33,295 bases of DNA, taken from the NCBI GenBank assembly GCA_030622515.1, contig JAUXGB010000004.1, forward strand, positions 1 to 33,295, in the 5' to 3' direction. Source of the DNA: Candidatus Altarchaeota archaeon (GTDB lineage: Archaea > SpSt-1190 > DYHY01). Shown here piece after piece: positions 1 to 8,824 of this stretch. A program made the position numbers and the translations under genes. A model generated the notes under the pieces. The model searched no databases and was not told where the DNA came from. It saw nothing but the letters and a program-made list of their open reading frames with translations. Each line of letters starts with the position of its first letter. Position 1 is the stretch's first letter.

Positions 1-379
1 TCTCAACCAACTTTTTAATCTCAACGAGGTTCTTCTTGGTGTAAAGTCTCAGGTCAACAGCAATCTGGTCGTTTCTTGAGCGGTAGGTATGGATTTTCTT
101 ACCTGCTTCTCCAAGGAATTTCTCAAGCTCGCTGTGAACATCCTCTTCCTCTATCTCGAATTCACCCTTCTCTGCCAGCTCAATAGCCTTCTTCAGGGAA
201 GCCTCTATCTTTTCAAACTCCTCCTTGCTCAGGACCCCCATCTTCTCAAGCAGCTTTCCATGGGCAAGCGAAGCCTTGGCATCGAAAACTACAAGTTCCT
301 TGTCAAGTGTCTTGTCCTTGCCAGACATGAACTCCTCAGCAAAGCTGTTCAACTTTGACTTTTTCAGCCATAGCGTCAT
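1..379 (-). CDS. argH: Argininosuccinate lyase, N-terminal part (truncated by window edge)
   Basis: Not in the ORF track because it has no stop inside the window. Minus-strand frame from ATG at 379: MTLWLKKSKLNSFAEEFMSGKDKTLDKELVVFDAKASLAHGKLLEKMGVLSKEEFEKIE...EEDVHSELEKFLGEAGKKIHTYRSRNDQIAVDLRLYTKKN; ArgH motifs (ASLAHGKLL, EDVH, YRSRNDQ) and position directly after argG. Confidence 0.9.
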   Translation of the reverse strand, partial: MTLWLKKSKLNSFAEEFMSGKDKTLDKELVVFDAKASLAHGKLLEKMGVLSKEEFEKIEASLKKAIELAEKGEFEIEEEDVHSELEKFLGEAGKKIHTYRSRNDQIAVDLRLYTKKNLVEIKKLVE

Positions 380-1556
380 CTCTCTCTCCTCCTACCATTG
401 ACCAGACCTTTTGCTGAAGCCCGTACAACTCAATAAAGCCTATCGCGTGCTTCTGTTTGACCGACTCATTGAATTCCGGATTGTAAAGAGAATACTTTGA
501 ATCTCTTCCAGCGACCTGAACTCCACCCTTGTAAAGTTTCAGCTTAACCCAACCCTCAACTCTCTCGTTTGCTTTTTCAATAAAGGCATTGAGGCTTTCA
601 ACCAACGGGTCAAACCACAATCCTGTATAGACAAGCTTCGCCCACTCGTTGTCAACAATCTTCTTGAAGTGGATTAGTTCTTTGGTAAGGACAAGCTTTT
701 CCAAATCTTTATGCGCCTTAATCAAACAAACGGCGGCAGGGCATTCATAAACCTCATGCGACTTAACCCCAACAGTTCTATCTTCAATACAATCAATTAT
801 CCCGACTCCCTGACTTCCAGCAACTTTGTTCAGGGTTTCAACAAGATTCTTCAAGGGCATCTTCTTCCCGTTGAGGGAAATTGGAACTCCCTTTTCAAAA
901 CCTATCTTCACATAAACTGGTTTATCTGGTGAATCCTCTGGAAAACAACTTAGCGTAAAGATATCCTTCGGCGGCTCTTTGGAAGCATCATTAATAGGAC
1001 CTTCCTCAGTGCTTTTCCCCCACATATTCTCATCAATTGAATATTTCTTTGCCTCTTCAGGAATAGGGATTTCTTTCTCCTTCGCATAAGCCTTTTCAAC
1101 ATCCCTTGTCAATTCGAACTCTCTTACGGGTGCAAAGATTTTCATCTTGGGAGCAAGAGCCTTTATTGAAAGCTCAAATCTCACTTGGACATTTCCTTTC
1201 CCAGTGCCTCCGTGAGCAATTGCTGTGCAGCCCTCCTGCTTCGCAATCTGGACCGCCTTTTCAACAATCAAATATCTTCCAAGGGCTGTGCTCAGCGGAT
1301 ATTCCCCTTCATAAAGGCCATTTGCCTTGATTGATTTAGAGATAAACCTGTCAGCAAACTCGTCGTTCAGGTCAGGAACAATACATTTCAAAGCTCCAAG
1401 CGCAAGTGTTTTCTCTTTTGCCGCCTCAATCTCCTCCTTAGGCTGGCCCAAATCAGCAAGGAAGCAGACAACATCAGTTCCGTATTTCTCCTGAATCCAC
1501 TTCACCATGACTGAGGTATCAAGGCCTCCCGAATAGAGTAGCAGTGTTTTTTCCAT
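336..1556 (-). CDS. argG: Argininosuccinate synthase
   Basis: MEKTLLLYSGGLDTSVMVKWIQ...AHGGTGKGNVQVRFELS...; SGGLDTS P-loop; start at the MEK methionine rather than the longer ORF. Confidence 0.95.
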   Translation of the reverse strand: MEKTLLLYSGGLDTSVMVKWIQEKYGTDVVCFLADLGQPKEEIEAAKEKTLALGALKCIVPDLNDEFADRFISKSIKANGLYEGEYPLSTALGRYLIVEKAVQIAKQEGCTAIAHGGTGKGNVQVRFELSIKALAPKMKIFAPVREFELTRDVEKAYAKEKEIPIPEEAKKYSIDENMWGKSTEEGPINDASKEPPKDIFTLSCFPEDSPDKPVYVKIGFEKGVPISLNGKKMPLKNLVETLNKVAGSQGVGIIDCIEDRTVGVKSHEVYECPAAVCLIKAHKDLEKLVLTKELIHFKKIVDNEWAKLVYTGLWFDPLVESLNAFIEKANERVEGWVKLKLYKGGVQVAGRDSKYSLYNPEFNESVKQKHAIGFIELYGLQQKVWSMVGGERDDAMAEKVKVEQLC

Positions 1557-1629
1557 ACCCTCCATTCCCCTGAAAAACATTTAAACTCGGAAGACCTTTC
1601 TAGAACAAAATAGGACAAAGGTGTTTCAA

Positions 1630-2211
1630 ATGGAACAAAAGGTGCCGATAGCCAAGAAGGTTGCAAGCTATGTGAGGGGCAAGCCTTACGTTCGGGAGGC
1701 TGTCGAGCAGGGAATTGTCAATTTTTCCGCACTTGCAAGGAAAATTGGTCATGAGATGCCGCGAACCAGCAAGGTAGCTATCAAGGCCGCCCTCTTAAGG
1801 GAGGCGAGAAAGCTTTCAAAGAAGAGGAAGAACAGAGAAAAAGCAGTTATCAGCCTCCTTCGCAACTCAAAGTTTTCAATCAGGAACAAAATGGCCGCAG
1901 TCAGGTCGAAAGAGCCGCTTCGCTGCAAGCCAATCGCCTATTCAAAGACCCCTAGCGGCTACGTCTACTTCCTTGACGAGGATGACGTCGCAGGCCAGAG
2001 GGCTTTGAAAAAACTTTCAATTATTCACATAAAAAGCTCGAACGAGATTGTTGAACTCCCCGGCGTTGCAGCATTTATTTTGTCAAGCCTTGCAGAGGAG
2101 GGAATAAATGTTTTCCACATGATGGACTGCAGGGAAGACACCTTTCTGGTTGTCAGTGAGGCCGACGCACCCTTCGCTTTCAAGGTACTTGCTGAAAGGT
2201 TAAGGCTTTAG
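1630..2211 (+). CDS. ACT-domain regulatory protein (hypothetical)
   Basis: C-terminal region resembles an ACT domain (IVELPGVAAFILSSLAEEGINVFHMMDCREDTFLVVSEADAPFAFKVL); basic N-terminal helical region; stop TAG. Confidence 0.65.
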   Translation: MEQKVPIAKKVASYVRGKPYVREAVEQGIVNFSALARKIGHEMPRTSKVAIKAALLREARKLSKKRKNREKAVISLLRNSKFSIRNKMAAVRSKEPLRCKPIAYSKTPSGYVYFLDEDDVAGQRALKKLSIIHIKSSNEIVELPGVAAFILSSLAEEGINVFHMMDCREDTFLVVSEADAPFAFKVLAERLRL

Positions 2212-2249
2212 GAAAAATCATTTTATACCGGAAGGAGAGATTTTAGACT

Positions 2250-2750
2250 ATGAAAAGGACGCTTAACAATGCGGTCATCACCTTGTTCCTTCTTTTGGGC
2301 TCAGGAACAACCCTCTTCAAGCTTCTTGAAGGGTGGGACTGGATAGATGCCTTCTACTTCACCGGCTCAACCATGCTGACAATCGGCTATGGGGATTTGG
2401 TTCCGACAACCCCCGCCGCAAAGGTCCTGACAGTTATCTACGCCATCATGGCGGTTGGCACAGCCCTCTACTCACTGAACATAATCTCCCACCACCAGTT
2501 CCAAAGGCACAGGGAAAGGGCAGCCCTGACAAAGAAGGATGCAATTACCGCCCTGAAGACGCTTACCCACACTGAGGAGAGGAAGCTGGAAAAGAAAGAG
2601 GAGAAACTGGACAAGAAAGAGGAAAAGCTTGAGAAGACGAAAAAGAAGTTTGAGAAGAAAGAGGAGAAGTTCGAGGACGTAGAGAAGAGGCTGAAGGCCG
2701 AGCTGAAGGAAGTCAGGAAAAAGATAAGGCTGAGGAAGAAAAAGAAGTAA
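2250..2750 (+). CDS. Two-TM potassium channel with C-terminal charged coiled coil
   Basis: Selectivity filter TIGYGDLVP between two hydrophobic helices; C-terminus of Lys/Glu heptads (KLEKKEE KLDKKEE KLEKTKK KFEKKEE). Confidence 0.85.
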   Translation: MKRTLNNAVITLFLLLGSGTTLFKLLEGWDWIDAFYFTGSTMLTIGYGDLVPTTPAAKVLTVIYAIMAVGTALYSLNIISHHQFQRHRERAALTKKDAITALKTLTHTEERKLEKKEEKLDKKEEKLEKTKKKFEKKEEKFEDVEKRLKAELKEVRKKIRLRKKKK

Positions 2751-2783
2751 GCTTTTTAACCCCAATTTCTGGGATTTTAACAC

Positions 2784-2860
2784 GCCTCCATAGCTCAGCC
2801 TGGTAGAGCGGCAGTTTCGTAAACTGCAGGCCGTGGGTTCAACTCCCACTGGAGGCTCCA
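2784..2860 (+). tRNA. tRNA-Thr (anticodon CGT), CCA encoded
   Basis: Acceptor GCCTCCA/TGGAGGC, D-arm GCTC..GAGC, anticodon arm GCAGT-TTCGTAA-ACTGC, T-arm GTGGG-TTCAACT-CCCAC, discriminator T then CCA; TATA-like CTTTTTAACC about 28 nt upstream. Confidence 0.95.
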
Positions 2861-2879
2861 CCAGCCAAAAGGTGATTGA

Positions 2880-3650
2880 ACGAAAAGGCTCCTCCTCGCC
2901 ATCGTGCTGCTCCTCATATTCCTTATCCCCACTGGGGAAACCGTGGTGGTTGCGTCCTTCAACATACAGGACTTTGGGCAGGCGAAGATGGCAAAGCCCG
3001 AGGTTGTTTCCATCTTGGCGGAGACTGTTCGCCAGTTTGACATAGTCGCCATTCAGGAAATCTCAGACAAGAGCCGGCAGACCCTTCCCGCTTTCCTCAG
3101 GGAGGTAAACAGCTTTGGCCCGCCATACTATTCCTACACAATAGGTCCGCGGCTCGGCACAACATCCAAGGAGCAGTACGCCTATTTTTATAGGGAAGGA
3201 ATTCTTTTGATAACCAACTTCACAGCCAAAGGCAGCTTCGAGCGACCCCCCTACATTGCCTGCTTCGTGAAGGACGAAACCGATTTCTGCCTCGCAACCA
3301 TCCACACCCCGCCGCCGGATGCTGTAGGGGAAATCAGGGAACTGGAAAAGGTAGCGACCGGGCTCTCAACCCTCGACAGCGACTGGCTAATCCTCGGCGA
3401 CTTCAACGCGGATTGCGACTATGCAAGCGAGGAAGGGCTTGGCCTTCAGGACTACAGCTGGCTCGTCCCATCAACAGCAGACACAACCGTCTCAAAAACC
3501 GACTGTGCCTATGACAGGATTGTTTCCTCCCCAACCATTAAGGTGAAGCGGTGGGGAATCTACCATTTTGACAGGGAGTTTGGTCTCAACTACACACAGG
3601 CCAGAGAGGTTAGCGACCACTACCCTGTCTGGGTTGAATTTTTAACCTAA
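2880..3650 (+). CDS. Secreted endonuclease/exonuclease/phosphatase (EEP, DNase I-like) family protein
   Basis: VVASFNIQDFGQAK, IVAIQEI, LILGDFNADC, SDHYPVW motifs. Start proposed at ACG 2880 (TKRLLLAIVLLLIFLIP signal peptide) after AAGGTGA; the ORF track start GTG 2904 is the alternative. Confidence 0.85.
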   Translation, partial: TKRLLLAIVLLLIFLIPTGETVVVASFNIQDFGQAKMAKPEVVSILAETVRQFDIVAIQEISDKSRQTLPAFLREVNSFGPPYYSYTIGPRLGTTSKEQYAYFYREGILLITNFTAKGSFERPPYIACFVKDETDFCLATIHTPPPDAVGEIRELEKVATGLSTLDSDWLILGDFNADCDYASEEGLGLQDYSWLVPSTADTTVSKTDCAYDRIVSSPTIKVKRWGIYHFDREFGLNYTQAREVSDHYPVWVEFLT

Positions 3651-3681
3651 AGAATAAAAAGGGGTCTGTCAAGAACCCACT

Positions 3682-4875
3682 ATGAACCCCGTTCTCGTCT
3701 GGCTGCTGTTTGTCATCGCTTTCCTCTACTGGAAAAGGAAGAACATAGAGAGGCACGGCATCATCTTTATGCTTAAGAACAAGGGGCTTGCCACCAAACT
3801 TTACAACTTCTCCAGCAGGCACCTGAAACGCATCAACCCCCTCTTCGACCTGGGGGTAATTGTAGGATTCATCGGCATGTTTTACGCGATTAAACTCCTC
3901 TTTGAGGGGGCAGTCGACATCTTCAAGGGCTTTCTCTTTGGTGAAGCGACGACAGCGCACGTCTCAGTCATTATCCCCGGTGTTGCTGTGCCGGGTTCGC
4001 CCCTTTTCCTCCCCCTCCTTGAAGGCATAATCGCCATCGCCGTCCTTGCAATTGTCCACGAGTTTTCCCACGCAATAGCAGCGTCGATTCAAGGCATGAA
4101 ACCAAAGGCAGTCGCCCTTGTCCTTCTTGCATTCATCCCTGCCGCAGGGGTTGAGCTTGACGAGAAAAAGGTGTCCCACCTCCGCCCAAGGGCGAGGCTG
4201 AGGATTTTTGCCGCAGGTTCCTTTGCAAACTTCCTGACAGCAGGGACCTTTATGATGCTCGCCGTCGTCCTTACCCTCCTCTTTGTAACCCCGACCGGCA
4301 TCGAGGTGCTTCGGGTTGAGAACGGCACAGCAGCCGATGGCATCCTGACCAACGGCACTGTTATCACAGCTATCAACGGAGTGCAGGCAATCGACTCAAA
4401 AGAGCTTGTAATGTCGACAACCGGCTTTTTCAACCCTGTGACAACAATCTCATTCTCAAGGATAGCATCCCAGCTCAGCCCTGGCGACAAGGTCATCCTC
4501 GAGACCTCGGAGGGGGAGGTCGAAGTGACCCTCGGCGCTTTCCCAGACAACCCAACCCGCGGCAGGATAGGCATAATTACCTCCCCAAAGATTGAGTTTG
4601 TTGATGTTGGCGACTGGCTGCCTTGGCTGCTTGGCTTAATTCACTGGATTATCATTCTCAACCTTGGTGTCGGCCTGATCAACCTGCTTCCGGCGCCGCT
4701 GTTCGACGGGGGAAGGATGGCACAGGACCTGATAAGCGTGGTTTTCCCCAAGGGGGCAGCAACAGCCACCAGAGCACTCTTCGCTTTTGCCCTCACCCTC
4801 CTGGTTGTCAACCTTCTGCCAACACTAATCGCGATAGTCACTGGCTTGATTTCGGCAATTGTCGGTATGATTTAG
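3682..4875 (+). CDS. M50 family site-2 protease with PDZ-like insert
   Basis: HEFSH zinc motif in a TM segment, NLLPAPLFDGGR second motif, multiple hydrophobic helices, PDZ-like region between them. Confidence 0.88.
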   Translation: MNPVLVWLLFVIAFLYWKRKNIERHGIIFMLKNKGLATKLYNFSSRHLKRINPLFDLGVIVGFIGMFYAIKLLFEGAVDIFKGFLFGEATTAHVSVIIPGVAVPGSPLFLPLLEGIIAIAVLAIVHEFSHAIAASIQGMKPKAVALVLLAFIPAAGVELDEKKVSHLRPRARLRIFAAGSFANFLTAGTFMMLAVVLTLLFVTPTGIEVLRVENGTAADGILTNGTVITAINGVQAIDSKELVMSTTGFFNPVTTISFSRIASQLSPGDKVILETSEGEVEVTLGAFPDNPTRGRIGIITSPKIEFVDVGDWLPWLLGLIHWIIILNLGVGLINLLPAPLFDGGRMAQDLISVVFPKGAATATRALFAFALTLLVVNLLPTLIAIVTGLISAIVGMI

Positions 4876-4960
4876 GGAAATGAATGTTTGACGAGTAGTA
4901 ACATTTTTATACTAAGAAGGGGCTAAGCTATTACTATTTGTACACAATGGGGTCCTTACC

Positions 4961-5464
4961 ATGAGAACATTCGATAATCCGTATAGCAAAGAGTACCTTG
5001 CCGAGCTCGGTGGGGCCAAAAGCATCGATATTGTCGGCCTTTTGAAGAGACACAAGGAAATTGACGAGTTTAAGCTTGCAGACAAGCTAAAAATGGATGT
5101 TAAGTCAATTAGGAAGATTCTCTACAAGCTTTATGAGAAGAAGCTGGTTTCCTTCAGGAAGACCCGTGACGAGGAAAGGGGCTGGTATATCTACATTTGG
5201 CGCCTTGAGAAGCATAAACTTGGCGAACTCCTTGAAAAGAGGAAGGACGAGGCCATTGACACACTTAGGGCCCAGCTTTCCTACGAGAAGACAAACCAGT
5301 TCTTCAAGTGCCAGAACGGCTGCATGAGGGTTCCCTTCGAGAGGGCTTTTGAGTTTGCATTCCTCTGCCCAGACTGCAAGGGCAAGCTTGATTTCTTTGA
5401 CAACACAATAATTGTCAGGCAGCTGAGAAGATACATCACCCAGTCTGCCAAGATTGGCGGTTAA
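4961..5464 (+). CDS. tfe: Transcription factor E (TFIIE-alpha-like)
   Basis: N-terminal winged helix followed by a zinc ribbon (CQNGCMRVPFERAFEFAFLCPDCKGKLDF); archaeal TFE architecture. Confidence 0.9.
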   Translation: MRTFDNPYSKEYLAELGGAKSIDIVGLLKRHKEIDEFKLADKLKMDVKSIRKILYKLYEKKLVSFRKTRDEERGWYIYIWRLEKHKLGELLEKRKDEAIDTLRAQLSYEKTNQFFKCQNGCMRVPFERAFEFAFLCPDCKGKLDFFDNTIIVRQLRRYITQSAKIGG

Positions 5465-6351
5465 GTAAAGATTCTCCACCCGCTTGATAGTGTCCCTGAC
5501 AAAAGAGAGCCTGTGATTCTTGAAGACATCTGCATAAACATTTCCTCAAAGCCGACCTGCTGTTCTATAACAATCGTCCTCGGGTTCTCAATCTCAGCCA
5601 GCTCGCCAGCCCGCGCGACAGCATCCTCAAGGTAGCCAACCCTGTCAGCAAGCCCGTTTTCAACATTCTGCTCCCCGACAAAAATCGCCCCCTTCGCAAG
5701 CGGCAGCATCTCTTCCCTTGTCATCCCCCTGTTTTCCGCCACCGCGTCAACAAACTGGAGATAAACATAATCGCTAAGCTCCTGCATCATTTCTTCCTCC
5801 TCAGCAGTCAGTCCCCTGCTCGGGTCGCCCATGTCCTTATACTCCCCGCTCTTAATCGTCGTCATCTCAATGCCAATCTTCTCGTACAGCCCGGACGCAT
5901 TGACAAACTGGGAATAGACCCCAATCGAACCAGTCATGGCGAGAGGGGAAACGAAAATCTCCTCCGCCTCTGAAGCAATCCAGTAACCGCCGGAAGCTGC
6001 AAGCTCGGGAACATAAGCCACAACCGGGACACTCTCCCTTGCCCGTTCAATTTCCTTTGCAATCAGTTCCGTCTCCGCTGCGGTTCCCCCACCCGAATCA
6101 ACCTCAATAACAAGCGCCCCAACCATTGGCGAGCTGAGCGCCTCGTCAATCATTTCTCTGACCTCTTCTGAAGTAATCGCTCCTGTTGAAAACATGCCGG
6201 TAGGCATGCCAATAGCCCCATGAATCCTGACGACAGCAACATCTGTCTTCATGTCAAAAATCTCTATCCCGCTCTTGGTCGCCATCCCGGCACCATAACT
6301 AAGCCCGAACAACAACCCAAGCATCACAACCGTTACAACTATCCTTTCCAC
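5461..6351 (-). CDS. sppA: Signal peptide peptidase SppA (S49)
   Basis: N-terminal TM, LVIEVDSGGG, ELAASGGYWIAS, MTGSIGVYSQ (catalytic Ser), SGEYKDMG (catalytic Lys). GTG start preceded by AGGTGA-TAAA. Confidence 0.9.
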   Translation of the reverse strand: MERIVVTVVMLGLLFGLSYGAGMATKSGIEIFDMKTDVAVVRIHGAIGMPTGMFSTGAITSEEVREMIDEALSSPMVGALVIEVDSGGGTAAETELIAKEIERARESVPVVAYVPELAASGGYWIASEAEEIFVSPLAMTGSIGVYSQFVNASGLYEKIGIEMTTIKSGEYKDMGDPSRGLTAEEEEMMQELSDYVYLQFVDAVAENRGMTREEMLPLAKGAIFVGEQNVENGLADRVGYLEDAVARAGELAEIENPRTIVIEQQVGFEEMFMQMSSRITGSLLSGTLSSGWRIFT

Positions 6352-6737
6352 TTTATCACCTTTGTATTGACAATAATTTCACTAATCCTCTGCGTCCTTC
6401 CGAACAGCAGCGGCAGACAATCAATCATGAGAATAGTTGTAAGGGGTTTTGCCATTGACCTGACAGCAGCCTGGGCAAAGCTTAGCTGGCCTTTGTCCCC
6501 AATCGTCTTTATCCCAAACAGCTGCTTGCCGGGACTCTGCCCAAACATCCTTTCAAAAGATGCCCAGTAGACAAAGCCCATCGCCATCGCGAGTGGCATG
6601 AGGAACTTAAGGCTTGTAACTGTTGGTTCAATCCCCATCGACAGGGCCATCGGCGTGAAGACAACAAAATCAATGACAAGTTGGTCCACAAAGTATGCGC
6701 CAACCCTTTGTCCTCTTCCTGCTCCAACAGCCACCAT
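6339..6737 (-). CDS. RDD family membrane protein
   Basis: RVGAYFVDQLVIDFVVF (RDD motif variant), SPGKQLFGIKTI, hydrophobic helices. Confidence 0.75.
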   Translation of the reverse strand: MVAVGAGRGQRVGAYFVDQLVIDFVVFTPMALSMGIEPTVTSLKFLMPLAMAMGFVYWASFERMFGQSPGKQLFGIKTIGDKGQLSFAQAAVRSMAKPLTTILMIDCLPLLFGRTQRISEIIVNTKVIKWKG

Positions 6738-6796
6738 CCCTAGTAAAAGCCGAAAGGGGTTTAAATATCTGTACTGATTCTCCCTCTTGGTAACCT

Positions 6797-8326
6797 ATGA
6801 AATTTGACCTCAAGGCCGAATTTGAACTCAGCAAATCGCTGCCTGCAAAGGCAAAAGCCCAGCTTAAGCAGCTTCTGAAAGAGGCCGACACCACCCTGTT
6901 CAAGCGGGGCTGCCCAAAAGGCAAGGAAGCCGAGGCAGGCCACCTCAAGTCATTCAAGCTGTCTGGCAGGAAGCTTCAACTTCACATAACATCGGGCCGC
7001 TACGTCCGCGCCCATGCCTGCGCTTCAAGGCTAAAAAACCTTCTTGCAAAAAATCTTGGCAAGGATTTCCATATAGGGCTCAAGAGTTTGAAAACAATTT
7101 CCTACTCCATCACCCTCCCTGCCAAAAAGAAAGCTGACCTCTCCCTCGCCTTTGTAAAAAAGCTTGAGTGGAAGAAAAAAGAGGCCATTCTCCACCTTGA
7201 GGAGCTTGACCTTGAAGAATATGAGGCACTTATCGACAAGCTTGTCAGCCTCTTCCACGAAAAGACTTCCGAAAAGCCGCAGGCCAAGGAGCACCAGCGG
7301 GAGGTCTGGTACACTGGCGAGAAGCCAATGGCCACGACCGAGAACATCTCCGAAACCCTTGAGCGAAAGGGCTGGGTAAAGCATTTTGCCGCAGGCATCT
7401 TCCACTACATGCCGCCCTACACAAAGCTCATGCGCTACATTGAAAATCTCATGCTTGAGGAAGTTGCAAAACCCCTCGGCTTTGAGGAAATTGTCCTCCC
7501 CAAACTAATCCCCCTTGAAGTGATGAGGAAGAAGGGACAGCTAACCGGCATCCCTGAGGAAATGTTCTACGTCTCCGAACCGGGGAAAAGGGATTTGAAG
7601 CACTTTGAAAAGTACACAGACTATGTCAAGCTCACCGGCGACGTCTCTCCTGAAAAACTCCAAACCTTCCTTCGACCTCCAAGGTACGCCCTCCCCTATG
7701 CCCAGTGCGAACCCTTCTACGAAATCTTCTCAAACAAGATTACCGACATCGACAAGTTCCCGTTCAAGTTTTTCGACCGCTCAGGTTTCTCCTTCCGCTA
7801 CGAAGCCGGCGGGAAGTCCGGCATGGAAAGGCTTAACGCCTTCACCCGAATCGAGCTTGCCTACATCGGGACACCCAAGCAGGTGAAGGAGCTCCGCGAC
7901 TCGGTTGTCGAGAAGCTCAAGCAGGTGCTTTCCAGCAAGCTTGGCATTGAGTGCAGGCTGGTAGAAACAACACCAGTCTGGTTAGCGCATTCTGACCCAA
8001 ACGCCGAGGTTCAAAAGACAGATGTCATCGGCACCTACGACATTGAAGCCTACATCCCGAACAGGGGAGGCCGCAAGGAAAGCGAGTGGCTTGAAATCTG
8101 CAACGCAAGCGTTTCCTTTGACAAGTACCACGCCCGCTACTCAATAAAGGAACGTGCCAGAAGGGAGGCTTGGACCGGCTGCTCCGGCATCGGCCTCGAG
8201 CGAGTCGTCTATGCATTTCTCTCCCAAAAAGGATTCGACATGAAAAACTGGCCGGCTGAGGTGAAACAAGCACTTGGCCAGCTGCCAGCCCCGCCTAAAA
8301 TGCTTGACTGGCCAAAGGAGACGTAG
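6797..8326 (+). CDS. serS: Seryl-tRNA synthetase, type 2 (methanogen-type)
   Basis: N-terminus MKFDLKAEFELSKSLPAKAKAQLKQLLKEADTTLFKRGCPKGKEAEAG...SGRYVRAH typical of the atypical archaeal SerRS N-domain; class II core with RYEAGGKSGMERLNAFTRIE and C-terminal GIGLERVVYAFL. Confidence 0.88.
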   Translation: MKFDLKAEFELSKSLPAKAKAQLKQLLKEADTTLFKRGCPKGKEAEAGHLKSFKLSGRKLQLHITSGRYVRAHACASRLKNLLAKNLGKDFHIGLKSLKTISYSITLPAKKKADLSLAFVKKLEWKKKEAILHLEELDLEEYEALIDKLVSLFHEKTSEKPQAKEHQREVWYTGEKPMATTENISETLERKGWVKHFAAGIFHYMPPYTKLMRYIENLMLEEVAKPLGFEEIVLPKLIPLEVMRKKGQLTGIPEEMFYVSEPGKRDLKHFEKYTDYVKLTGDVSPEKLQTFLRPPRYALPYAQCEPFYEIFSNKITDIDKFPFKFFDRSGFSFRYEAGGKSGMERLNAFTRIELAYIGTPKQVKELRDSVVEKLKQVLSSKLGIECRLVETTPVWLAHSDPNAEVQKTDVIGTYDIEAYIPNRGGRKESEWLEICNASVSFDKYHARYSIKERARREAWTGCSGIGLERVVYAFLSQKGFDMKNWPAEVKQALGQLPAPPKMLDWPKET

Positions 8327-8797
8327 ATGGAACCACTTCTCGAAGCTATCTTTCTCAGCGTCTTCCCCTTTTCAGAAGTAAGGGGCGGAATTCCCTATGC
8401 GCTCTATCAGGGAATTGACCCACTCCAGGCCTTCCTGATTTTAACAGCAGCCAACATCATAATCATCCCCTTCATCTTCCTCTTCCTTGACCACATCAAC
8501 AGCTTCCTCATGAGGATTCCCCTCTACAGGAATTTTTTCGAAAGGGTTGTTAAGCGAACAAGGAAAAAAGCAAGAGGGAAAATTGAAAAGTATGGCTACC
8601 TCGGCCTGACCCTCTTCGTCGCAATCCCCCTTCCCTTCACCGGAGCCTACACAGGAGCCCTTGCGGCGTGGATTTTCGGGATGAGAAAGAAAAGACGATA
8701 CCTTGCAATCGCCCTTGGTGTTCTAATCGCCTCGGTAATCGTGACAATTGTCTCCTATTATGGAATTTCTTACCTCTCAATCTTCACAAAAACATAA
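8327..8797 (+). CDS. Small multidrug export-like membrane protein (Sm_multidrug_ex-like)
   Basis: SVFPFSEVRGGIPYAL, YGYLGLTLFVAIPLPFTGAYTGALAAWIFGM; starts right after the serS stop (TAGATG). Confidence 0.8.
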   Translation: MEPLLEAIFLSVFPFSEVRGGIPYALYQGIDPLQAFLILTAANIIIIPFIFLFLDHINSFLMRIPLYRNFFERVVKRTRKKARGKIEKYGYLGLTLFVAIPLPFTGAYTGALAAWIFGMRKKRRYLAIALGVLIASVIVTIVSYYGISYLSIFTKT

Positions 8798-8824
8798 AAA
8801 CCCACCTATATTACCTGCACCATC

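Noticed and set aside
2472-2861. 129-aa minus-strand ORF across the K+ channel tail and tRNA-Thr
   Set aside because: Leu-rich translation is the antisense of the Lys/Glu heptads and it runs through a clear tRNA.
4089-4574. 161-aa minus-strand ORF opposite the M50 protease
   Set aside because: Ser/Thr/Arg-rich shadow frame of a strongly supported protease; no motif or SD.
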